In this document: positions 57,308 to 64,000 of the stretch, piece after piece
Layout of the letters: every line of letters starts with the position of its first letter
How positions within the stretch are numbered: the first letter of the stretch is position 1
The notes under the pieces: generated by a model
Database searches by the model: none
What the model was told of the DNA's origin: nothing
The model's input: only the letters and a program-made list of their open reading frames with translations
Program-made: the position numbers and the translations under genes
Source of the DNA: Spirosoma aureum
GTDB taxonomy: Bacteria; Bacteroidota; Bacteroidia; Cytophagales; Spirosomataceae
Assembly: GCF_011604685.1 (NCBI RefSeq)
Contig: NZ_CP050063.1
Coordinates: forward strand, 2,688,501-2,752,500
Direction of reading: 5' to 3'
Length of the DNA: 64,000 bases

Positions 57308-58846
57308 CTACCATCCTGTCAAAAATTGCAGTAACCAGTCTGGCTTTAAGAAAAGCACAATGATTGGCACGACCAGCCCCACCGCCAGCCAGACCGCCGG
57401 TTTCACTACCTTTCTAGTTGATGGTTGCTCCGATGAAGCGAGAGCTGGTCGGAAGAAGAGCAGAAAGGGAATTTTTAAGTAATAAACCAGCGAAATCAAC
57501 GCATTTAGCAAGCCCAGCACGAAAAGTGCCAATAGCCAGTTATCGCTGGTATGCTGGTAGGCATCGAAAAGTGCCGAGAATGCCAGGAGTTTAGCTGTAA
57601 AACCAACGGTTGGCGGCAATCCTGTTAGCGCAAGCATAACGACCGTCAGAGCAACCGACAGGAGCGGAAATTTCGGGCCGAGACCAGCGAACTGGCTAAT
57701 CGTTAGGTCTGTACCATTGGCACGAGCCAGCAAATCGATAAGAAAGAAAGCCGCCAGCGAAATGAACAGATACGTTCCGGCATAAAACAGGACGGCCTCA
57801 AATCCTGCTTCCGTTAAGGCCACAACACCTACTAGCAGGAAACCAGCATGGGCAATCGTGGAATAGGCGAGTAGTCGCTTGGCATCTGTCTGGCGAAGGG
57901 CCGATAGATTTCCGATCAGAATACCGGCCAGCGCCAGCACAGCCAGTGGGGTTTGCAGGGAAATTGTCGTAGTCCCGGTTAATGTTTGCGCTATCGATGA
58001 GCCGACGGGAAGGGCCGTTACGATCCGCATCAGAACCAATACAGCGGCTACTTTGGGGGCAACGGAGAAAAACGCGGCTACAGGAACAGGAGCGGCCTCA
58101 TAAGCGTCGGGTGTCCATACGTGAAACGGAACACCGGCTAATTTAAACAGTAAGCCAGCCAGGGTGAGTAAGATGGCAACGGTAGCAACGGCCGCATCCT
58201 GACTGGCGAGTTCGATACCGAACGTTTCGGCCGTAAGATCGAGGGTTCCTGTCATACCATACAGCAACGACATCCCATAGAGCATGACGGCTGAGCTAAC
58301 AGACCCGAATAGCAAGTATTTAATGCCACCCTCCGACGCTTTCCGGTCGGCAGTGAAGGCCGTAAGCAGGTACGAGCAGATGGAAACCAGTTCGATACTC
58401 AGATAAATACTGAGCAGGTTCACCGATACAGTCATTAGAAACAGCCCCAATGTCATGGCCACCAGAATCGAATACCATTCGAAAGGCAGGAAACCTTCTT
58501 TCTGCTGATGAACTTGAGAGGGAGGGGTGGTCAATAATTCATACAACAGGACAAATACACCTGCTAAAGCAATGACCACCTGGAAGTAAATAGCCTGGTT
58601 ATCGACAAACAGCAGATGCATAAACAAAAAACCTCGTGTGGGCGATAGCACCGTCCATACGCCAGCGAGTAGGATCGAGGAAATGCTTAGGCCAGCCAGC
58701 CAATACCGCGTTTTAAACCGCGACGTTGACCGTATCAGAATAAGTTCAGTGATTAATAGTCCGCAAAAAGCCGCCGACAACCAGGCCATAGGCCCGAAGC
58801 CGCCAAGACTTGTCAGAATGTCGTTAAGCTGGTCGGTGAGAGACAA
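57308..58846 (-). CDS. nuoN: NADH-quinone oxidoreductase subunit N
   Basis: 512 residues with about 14 membrane segments. The proton-pumping antiporter-like domain is clear: LSIYLSIELVSICSYLLTAF, GGIKYLLFGSVSSAVMLYGMSLLYGMTG, FKLAGVPFHVWTPDAYEAAPVPVAAFFSVAPKVAAVLVL, AYSTIAHAGFLL and LALTGLPPTVGFTAKL. Conserved Glu, Lys and His residues of complex I antiporter subunits are in these segments. Usually nuoN closes a nuoA-N operon, but here no other nuo gene flanks it; TerC precedes it. It converges with the ABC gene, 14 bp apart. Confidence 0.94.
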   Translation of the reverse strand: MSLTDQLNDILTSLGGFGPMAWLSAAFCGLLITELILIRSTSRFKTRYWLAGLSISSILLAGVWTVLSPTRGFLFMHLLFVDNQAIYFQVVIALAGVFVLLYELLTTPPSQVHQQKEGFLPFEWYSILVAMTLGLFLMTVSVNLLSIYLSIELVSICSYLLTAFTADRKASEGGIKYLLFGSVSSAVMLYGMSLLYGMTGTLDLTAETFGIELASQDAAVATVAILLTLAGLLFKLAGVPFHVWTPDAYEAAPVPVAAFFSVAPKVAAVLVLMRIVTALPVGSSIAQTLTGTTTISLQTPLAVLALAGILIGNLSALRQTDAKRLLAYSTIAHAGFLLVGVVALTEAGFEAVLFYAGTYLFISLAAFFLIDLLARANGTDLTISQFAGLGPKFPLLSVALTVVMLALTGLPPTVGFTAKLLAFSALFDAYQHTSDNWLLALFVLGLLNALISLVYYLKIPFLLFFRPALASSEQPSTRKVVKPAVWLAVGLVVPIIVLFLKPDWLLQFLTGW

Positions 58847-58928
58847 AATAACTAAAGTTGTTGATCGATAGGCGTCAGTTGTCAGCAGGGTTTTCTCGCC
58901 TGAAACGCCTGATGCCTATCGATTCAAA

Positions 58929-59741
58929 TTAAATCATACCCTCGCGATGCGCTTCTTCTTCGTAGCCGTGCAGTTGAATAGGGTCCTGCTTTTTCCGAAG
59001 ACGAATGTTGAGAAATTCTACTAGCAGTGAGAACGCGATCGCAAAATAGAGGTAGCCCTTCGGCACGGTACCAACTTCCTGATTGAAAATGACGACTTCA
59101 GAGAGGTGCGCGCCTTCAGCTACGAGCATAAAGCCAATCATGATCAGGAATGCCAGCCCCAGCATCTGAATCGTGGGGTGGTCGTTGACGAACTTACCGA
59201 CCGGCCCCGCAAAAAACATCATGATCAGAATAGAAAGCACAACGGCAATCATCATGATCGCAACATTTTGGGTCAAACCGATGGCTGTCAGAATGGAATC
59301 GATCGAGAAAACAATATTGGTAATGGCAATCTGAGTGACCACACTGGCCACAGTTGATTTTCCTTTGGCACCTCCTTCGGTTTCTTCGTGCTCACCCCCT
59401 TCCAGCTTGTGGTGAATTTCGGAAGTCGCTTTATACAGCAGAAACAACCCACCCGCAAACAGAATCAGGCTCTGGCCCGTGAAAGCAGCCTGGAACCAAC
59501 CTGCGTCAATGTGAGTAAAAGGCTTGCTGAGCGAAATCACAAATGAAATGCCAAGCAATAATATCAATCGGAAGGCCATTGCCAGCGCTAATCCGATGTT
59601 GCGCGCTTTGGCCTGATCCTGACGGGCCAGTTTATTAGCGGCAATAGAAATGAAAATGATGTTATCGATTCCCAGGACAATTTCCAGAAATGTCAGGGTC
59701 AGTAAACTGACAATCGATTCGGCAGAGAAGAGATCGGTCAT
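58929..59741 (-). CDS. TerC-family membrane protein
   Basis: The Met at 59741 (MTDLFSAESIVSLLTLTFLEIVLGIDNIIFISI) gives 270 residues. The TerC pattern LEIVLGIDNIIFI and a second related TM motif (TQIAITNIVFSIDSILTAIG), both with conserved Asp in a membrane segment, are visible. There are seven or eight membrane segments and a charged loop GGEHEETEGGAKGK in the middle. TerC-type proteins are proposed metal exporters or help manganese loading of exported proteins. It lies upstream of nuoN on the same strand. Confidence 0.93.
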   Translation of the reverse strand: MTDLFSAESIVSLLTLTFLEIVLGIDNIIFISIAANKLARQDQAKARNIGLALAMAFRLILLLGISFVISLSKPFTHIDAGWFQAAFTGQSLILFAGGLFLLYKATSEIHHKLEGGEHEETEGGAKGKSTVASVVTQIAITNIVFSIDSILTAIGLTQNVAIMMIAVVLSILIMMFFAGPVGKFVNDHPTIQMLGLAFLIMIGFMLVAEGAHLSEVVIFNQEVGTVPKGYLYFAIAFSLLVEFLNIRLRKKQDPIQLHGYEEEAHREGMI

Positions 59742-59913
59742 GGTTGAACAAAAGTACAGCCCAAAAATACCGGCTGCAAGCCGTGTCTGCAATAACTTGT
59801 TCAGGAATGAACGCCAAACCGTACGAAAGGTTGTTAAATAGGGGTGATTGGTGAGCAGGAAATGGGCAAACGGGGTAATGAGCTTAGTGACCTGATTACC
59901 CCGTTACGCCTAA

Positions 59914-61446
59914 CTACTTGTATTGTAATTCAATAATTAGCGGAACAACATTACCCGTAACGCCGGGCTTAACCTCGAACCCGACCTGATTGTCGCGATA
60001 GCGGATCTGGTCCTGTTTGACCAGCTGGTCGCCCAGCACATCGGCCACGCGTTTATCGAGTGGACCCTTTTTGCGGTCAAGTGTTTTGATGAAACCGTCC
60101 ATATTTAGTGGGCGCTTTGCAAATAGAATCAAGAGATAGTCTGATTTGTTGCCCTTATGCTTTTCCATCACGATCGAACTGTTTTCCGACGGATAAGCAA
60201 TGGTTGTGTTGGGCCCCAGCAATGGACTGGTCAGTTCGTCTGCCGGGAACAGCTTTTCAATTTCACCGTCTTTTTGTGTCGTAAGGGCATAGACATACGC
60301 GTTTTCAGAATTGTTCAGATAGAACTTGAACCGAGTTCCTGAATCGTAGGCTTTAGCCATGCGGTAGGGTCGAATGTCGGTAGGAGCCGACTCGTCGGAG
60401 ACAACTTTCAGGTCGCGCGTGGCCTGACGGGTTACTTCCATGACTGAACCATCGTTCAGCTTAAGCTCTGCGGAGCCTCGACGCACATCGTCGCCCGGCC
60501 GAATTTCGGCTTCCTTATTTCCCTTGCTGGTGCTCGTCAGCACTACCGTTCCAGGGCGATTACCCGCTTCCTGAACCGCTTCGTAAACCTGAAACGCATT
60601 CAGAACAAATTTTCCGAAGTACGTATATGGAATCCAGCAGAACCCTTTTTCGCCCCAGCCGGTATTCCAGCTATTGACGATCCGGAAAGCACCACCATAT
60701 TGTTTATCACTGTAGCCGATTACGCAGATGGCCTGATTATACAGAATATCCGTGGCTTTTTCGTTCGGTGCCGGTTCCCAAACAGTACGCGCTTCTTCGA
60801 ACGACAAAGGCGCACCAATGCCTGCTACAACCGGATTACCTTCGGCCAGTGCTTTCTTTACCGCCAGTACTTTCTGAGCCGACTCGGTCTGTTCGGTAAA
60901 TAACTGCTGATAATCGCCAATCCGGAATTGAGAGGCTTCTTTAGCTGCCGTTGGTGGAATGGCCTGATTACAAAGTGGATACGTTAACGTGCGCAACTTA
61001 GGCACACCATCGACTTTCAATACATCCAGGGCTTCTTCGATGGTACCACCTCCCTGGCAATTCACGTCTTTCGGGTCCCGGATTTTATCATAAACAAAGG
61101 TCGGCGAAAAGCGGGCTTCGTCAATCTGTGGCTTTTGGGTGAGGTTCTTCTCCTTTCCCTCCATGATTGTTCGCAGGTAATAGGCTGTCGCAAAAGCAAC
61201 TGATGTTTCCTGTTTTCCCTGGTCGCCAACACTCGGGCAGAACTGTTCGTAGGACACCTGGGCGGGCAGGTTTGCAAAACTGCGTGTTGCCAGCGGGGCT
61301 TTGGTCATGACTGTCAGCGAGCGCGTTCGATTCAGACGCATTCCACCAGCATATTTACGTACCGGTTTATCCTGTGCCTGAGTGGTCAGTGTTGCCAGAA
61401 CGAAAACGGCAATCCCGTATCGTTTCAATGATGTGTTTGCTTTCAT
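59914..61446 (-). CDS. Papain-like (C1) pseudopeptidase with DUF4384 domain
   Basis: 510 residues with a signal peptide (MKANTSLKRYGIAVFVLATLTTQAQ). Residues about 60-300 are papain-fold: PSVGDQGKQETSVAFATAYY corresponds to the QG-x-C-G-S-C-W-A-F block, but the catalytic Cys is Ser82. The catalytic His block reads YNQAICVIGY, so His is Gln238. The Asn258 of NSWNTGWG is kept. The rest is a DUF4384 domain (TRFKFYLNNSENAYVYALTTQKDGEIEKLFP). Both active-site residues are thus missing; it may bind peptides or be structural. It precedes T6SS-like genes on the same strand. Confidence 0.85.
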   Translation of the reverse strand: MKANTSLKRYGIAVFVLATLTTQAQDKPVRKYAGGMRLNRTRSLTVMTKAPLATRSFANLPAQVSYEQFCPSVGDQGKQETSVAFATAYYLRTIMEGKEKNLTQKPQIDEARFSPTFVYDKIRDPKDVNCQGGGTIEEALDVLKVDGVPKLRTLTYPLCNQAIPPTAAKEASQFRIGDYQQLFTEQTESAQKVLAVKKALAEGNPVVAGIGAPLSFEEARTVWEPAPNEKATDILYNQAICVIGYSDKQYGGAFRIVNSWNTGWGEKGFCWIPYTYFGKFVLNAFQVYEAVQEAGNRPGTVVLTSTSKGNKEAEIRPGDDVRRGSAELKLNDGSVMEVTRQATRDLKVVSDESAPTDIRPYRMAKAYDSGTRFKFYLNNSENAYVYALTTQKDGEIEKLFPADELTSPLLGPNTTIAYPSENSSIVMEKHKGNKSDYLLILFAKRPLNMDGFIKTLDRKKGPLDKRVADVLGDQLVKQDQIRYRDNQVGFEVKPGVTGNVVPLIIELQYK

Positions 61447-61491
61447 GGGAGTAGTAAGGTAAGTAACTAGCCTAAGCTGGCTACGTTAAAC

Positions 61492-62451
61492 TCATTCTTT
61501 TTCTAACTCGACTTTAATCTGTTTTTTTAGTTGAATTGACAGCGCACTTCCACCCGTTGCTCCAATATCGAGCCCGGTCGTATTACCATTTATCAATAGG
61601 GTCATTAACCCTTCAGCAATAGCAAACTGATCTTCCTTTGTGTTTTTATCGACATAATTGATCCGCCACGGTGTCCGCTCCGGCACCGATAATCCGACGA
61701 TTTTAAACCCGGGAGGAGCGGTATAAAGCTCTTTTCGTTCGGTCACTTTGGCCAATGTGCCGGCTTCGGCACCGCCGGTTTCAAAGTATACGGCCAGTAC
61801 TACCTGATGCTCGCGGACAATCATGAATTGGACGGAAGCGTTGATCTCAGGTTGATTTTTGCCAAATTCGCCAGTTCCTGAAATGAGCAATGGTTTAAAT
61901 GGACCATACAGCCCTGGATTAATGACTGGGCCTGCCGGTGCGGCAGGAGCTGGTTTAGCTCCGCCTGGTTTCGGCGCTGCGGCAATTTCTTTCAATTCTT
62001 TACCGGTAGCCGCCATGGCGGCCAGTAGTGCGGCTTTTTTTGCTTCTAGTTGAATTTTTTGCGAATTCAGCAATTGAACGCCTTCGTCACCTATCTTCCG
62101 GGCATTCTCGTACTCGCCGGCCAACTGGCGGTAGCTGTTGGTGGTAGCCATAAATAAGGGTTTCGGAAATTGCTGATCCAAAGCACTGGCATTGGCATAG
62201 AACGTTCTAAGCCAGTTATCGGTCAGCGGAGCGCCCTGTTCGATGTCGGTCAGCATTTTGTCCGTTCCGGTGAGTTGTTTCCGATAAGCCATCAATTCCT
62301 GCATGGTTTGATTTTGCTGTACGCTGGTTAATCGCGGAATCAAGGCCAGCGATAACCACCAGCTCAATGCCGTTAGTAGGAGTAGAGTGGCATATAGGCC
62401 GATGAATTGGCCCCACCGTTTCGTTCGTTCAACTTGATTAAGTGGCTTCAT
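61492..62451 (-). CDS. Membrane protein of TssO type (T6SS), tentative
   Basis: 319 residues. A short cytoplasmic start (MKPLNQVERTKRWGQF) precedes one membrane segment (FIGLYATLLLLTALSWWLSLALI), then a coiled coil (about 125-170) and an Ala/Pro linker (AAAPKPGGAKPAPAAPAGP). The N-terminal plan matches TssO proteins of the Bacteroidota T6SS, which span the inner membrane. The C-terminal 130 residues (NPGLYGPFKPLLISGTGEFGKNQPEINASVQFM) form a globular domain I cannot name. The PAAR gene nearby supports a T6SS role. Confidence 0.45.
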   Translation of the reverse strand: MKPLNQVERTKRWGQFIGLYATLLLLTALSWWLSLALIPRLTSVQQNQTMQELMAYRKQLTGTDKMLTDIEQGAPLTDNWLRTFYANASALDQQFPKPLFMATTNSYRQLAGEYENARKIGDEGVQLLNSQKIQLEAKKAALLAAMAATGKELKEIAAAPKPGGAKPAPAAPAGPVINPGLYGPFKPLLISGTGEFGKNQPEINASVQFMIVREHQVVLAVYFETGGAEAGTLAKVTERKELYTAPPGFKIVGLSVPERTPWRINYVDKNTKEDQFAIAEGLMTLLINGNTTGLDIGATGGSALSIQLKKQIKVELEKE

Positions 62452-62566
62452 AGAGTGTGTAAGGCGGGAAGTACATACTGGAATTACGGATAAAGAGATC
62501 AGGCAGGACGCTCATGATTGTCTGATCCTTTTACGTTAACCTTCTCATGCGCTTCCTACATAGAAA

Positions 62567-63067
62567 TTACGGTTGGGTGGCTTTGATGGTGCGCAGATTT
62601 TCCAGACTCGATTGTTTGAGCATTAATTGGGTTTCCAGACTTTGAACTTCCGTTTTTAACGTAGCGACCTGATCCACCAGTTGATCTTTTGTTTCGGCTT
62701 TCGTCTGGCGATCAGAGGCTTGCAGCGCTACTGTACCCAATAGTTTGCTGTAATTTCGGCCTGTTACCTGCGAGAGCGACCGAAAAACAGTATCGGCTTT
62801 ATAGCCCGTTTCCATACGGCCGATGGCTTCTTCTTGCTTGAATCGCAAGGTAGAGAACTCACTGGCCTGCTCGGTAGGGTCGGTTTTTTTGAGTTTTATG
62901 TGTAAACTGTCGGCTTGCCGGACATCGCTCAGAAATTGCTCTTCCTGCGCTACGGAAGTGCCCTTACCATCTGACGGTCCCTGCCCGCTCAGTGCATAAA
63001 AAATAGCTCCGATACCTCCGCCCAGGAAAAGTGTTACCAACAGAAATTTTATAAAAGATGCATTCAT
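62567..63067 (-). CDS. Single-pass membrane coiled-coil protein next to PAAR gene
   Basis: 166 residues. One membrane segment (FIKFLLVTLFLGGGIGAIFYAL, 5-26) and a long, charged helical rest with a coiled coil at the end (TKDQLVDQVATLKTEVQSLETQLMLKQSSLENL). No enzyme motif. Position between TssO-like and PAAR genes on the same strand suggests a T6SS membrane-complex subunit, perhaps a TssO- or TssP-type protein, but I cannot assign it. Confidence 0.5.
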   Translation of the reverse strand: MNASFIKFLLVTLFLGGGIGAIFYALSGQGPSDGKGTSVAQEEQFLSDVRQADSLHIKLKKTDPTEQASEFSTLRFKQEEAIGRMETGYKADTVFRSLSQVTGRNYSKLLGTVALQASDRQTKAETKDQLVDQVATLKTEVQSLETQLMLKQSSLENLRTIKATQP

Positions 63068-63167
63068 GGTTATTATGGATACTGGACTTTGGATTTTTAA
63101 GATGCTGAACGTACTCTGTCAATTCTTCAGAAGCTGTTAACCCTTGACGAATTGACGGAGCGCCGTA

Positions 63168-63467
63168 TCAGCCAATCAATACCGTTGGCATCCCCAACGT
63201 AATCGTGCCACCGTGGACCGTCGAATCACCCATTCGAGCGGCTGGCTTTCCACCAATCAGGACCGTCATGGAACCCAGGATGATGCTATCAGGTGGGCCA
63301 ACGCAGACACACATATCGCCCACACAGGCGGCTGGTTGTCCACCAATCAGAACCGTTACGGCACCGGGTGGTAAAATAGGTCCCCCCACGTGCGGAATGG
63401 GTGGAACGCCCGGTGTAACCATCGGGCAAACGTGCATATCGCCCACGCGGGCAGCTGGCTGTCCCAT
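63168..63467 (-). CDS. PAAR-domain protein (T6SS spike tip)
   Basis: 99 residues with three PAAR-type repeats: QPAARVGDMHVCPM, GGQPAACVGDMCVCVGPPDSIILGSMTVLIGG and KPAARMGDSTVHGGTITLG. His and Cys residues suited to a zinc tip are present. PAAR proteins sharpen the VgrG spike of the type VI secretion machine and link effectors to it. No effector domain is fused. Neighbouring membrane proteins on the same strand suggest this is the edge of a T6SS gene set. Confidence 0.92.
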   Translation of the reverse strand: MGQPAARVGDMHVCPMVTPGVPPIPHVGGPILPPGAVTVLIGGQPAACVGDMCVCVGPPDSIILGSMTVLIGGKPAARMGDSTVHGGTITLGMPTVLIG

Positions 63468-63551
63468 ACTTGACTTTTGTTTAATAATTGAGTGCTTTGG
63501 GTTTCTATATTCCAGTAATCCAAAGCACTCAATCGGTGACTGTAAACTAGT

Positions 63552-64000
63552 TTACCGACCCCAAAAACTAGGCTTAGGGCTGGGTTTGGCAGGAGCATCC
63601 TGCCGATCCACAAAAAATTCATCTTTATCCTTCTCGACGTAATTCAACTGGCTTAACTTCCCATAAAGCGCAATCACGACGTCGCATAGCCGAATGATGG
63701 AAGCCAGTACCGGTTGGCAATCGGCATGAGCATACTCCATATCCAGCACTTCCTGCATGGCTGATTCGAATTGTACAGGACTGATACCGCACCAGTTTTT
63801 GAAGTAATTGAACATAGCCTCTTTCTCTCGATCGGGCGTGCTGCGGATCATCAGCGTCATGGCGCGGGCAAACCGCATCCCGAATTCTGCAACGAACACC
63901 GGCGACTCATAAGCACCCCGCAACTGGAAAGCATCCAGATTGTCAGCGATAGTTCGTACGGTAGATTCTGCCAGATAGCCGATGGTGGTAGCCAGCAAAT
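63552..64000 (-). CDS. T6SS-associated protein, C-terminal fragment (possibly TssK-like)
   Basis: The frame is open to the right edge, so about 149 C-terminal residues are seen (no credible start inside; the first codon in frame is a plain TTG). The text SPVFVAEFGMRFARAMTLMIRSTPDREKEAMFNYFKNWCGISPVQFESAMQEVLDMEYAHADCQP resembles C-terminal parts of Bacteroidota T6SS baseplate proteins of the TssK type as I recall them, but this is uncertain. It is on the same strand as PAAR, 84 bp upstream, so part of the same cluster. Confidence 0.4.
   Translation of the reverse strand, partial: LLATTIGYLAESTVRTIADNLDAFQLRGAYESPVFVAEFGMRFARAMTLMIRSTPDREKEAMFNYFKNWCGISPVQFESAMQEVLDMEYAHADCQPVLASIIRLCDVVIALYGKLSQLNYVEKDKDEFFVDRQDAPAKPSPKPSFWGR

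Noticed and set aside
1..64000. CRISPR arrays, rRNA operons and prophage structural genes
   Set aside because: No regularly spaced short repeats, rRNA sequences or capsid/tail gene runs were seen; the lysozyme-like gene alone is not evidence of a prophage.

Overview
The window looks like chromosomal DNA of a Bacteroidota bacterium, probably a Cytophagales member of the Spirosoma type. This is inferred from gene content: a fused LpxC-FabZ between lpxD and lpxA, a type A T9SS sorting domain, a DUF5686/CarboxypepD_reg outer-membrane protein, several short Crp/Fnr-type regulators without strong Shine-Dalgarno sites, and a PAAR/TssO-like group resembling Bacteroidota type VI secretion. No database search was possible, so family names rest on motifs seen in the translations.

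Layout. 0-2.4 kb: end of an M19-like dipeptidase, an outer-membrane beta-barrel with an OMPLA-like His-Ser-Asn-Gly motif, and a lysozyme-like protein. 2.6-7.7 kb: a co-directional run of exported or lipid-anchored catabolic enzymes (RidA, alpha/beta hydrolase, prolyl aminopeptidase, P1/DmpA peptidase, M20 amidohydrolase) that probably salvages peptides and modified amino acids. 7.7-9.0 kb: an intact IS110-family element, copy A. 9-19.5 kb: regulators, two SDRs, VOC, DoxX, a frameshifted SnoaL-like gene, DUF5686, an M24 peptidase and a DUF6169 pair. 19.5-24 kb: an RND efflux adaptor and pump. 24-36 kb: DUF418, a T9SS-secreted repeat protein, AKR/AraC, DUF308, DoxX and a GH30. 36.5-44.3 kb: an FAD-linked oxidase, GH43, an FkbM-like protein, HxlR/DHFR-like, a hydrolase, HD and Crp/Fnr. 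44.7-51.4 kb: a nest of at least six insertion sequences inserted into each other. 51.5-59.7 kb: tRNA-Met, an HD hydrolase, lpxD, lpxC-fabZ, lpxA, an ABC ATPase, nuoN and TerC. 59.9-64 kb: a catalytically dead papain-like protein with DUF4384, then genes that look like the edge of a T6SS cluster.

The most notable signal is in the IS110 copies at 7.74, 45.25 and 49.28 kb, with a fragment at 47.77 kb. Each has a 220-270 nt non-coding left end with a conserved scaffold (5' hairpin with compensatory changes, GATTCAG block). Its variable segments match that copy's own insertion site. A left guide matches the left flank, and the 5 nt before GATTCAG are the reverse complement of the right flank in copies A and B (4 of 5 in D). 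A later segment matches the element's own right end. This is the architecture of bridge RNAs, known for IS621 of the IS110 family, and the window holds three differently targeted versions.

The second signal is a family of 13-19 bp GC-rich micro-sequences, near CCGGGYCGCCGGTGCG. They interrupt transposase genes in the IS nest (deleting them restores the reading frame or fills a family alignment), sit in the loops of intergenic hairpins, and form the sites into which IS110 copies A and B inserted. The 17-nt target of copy A reappears intact between lpxD and lpxC.
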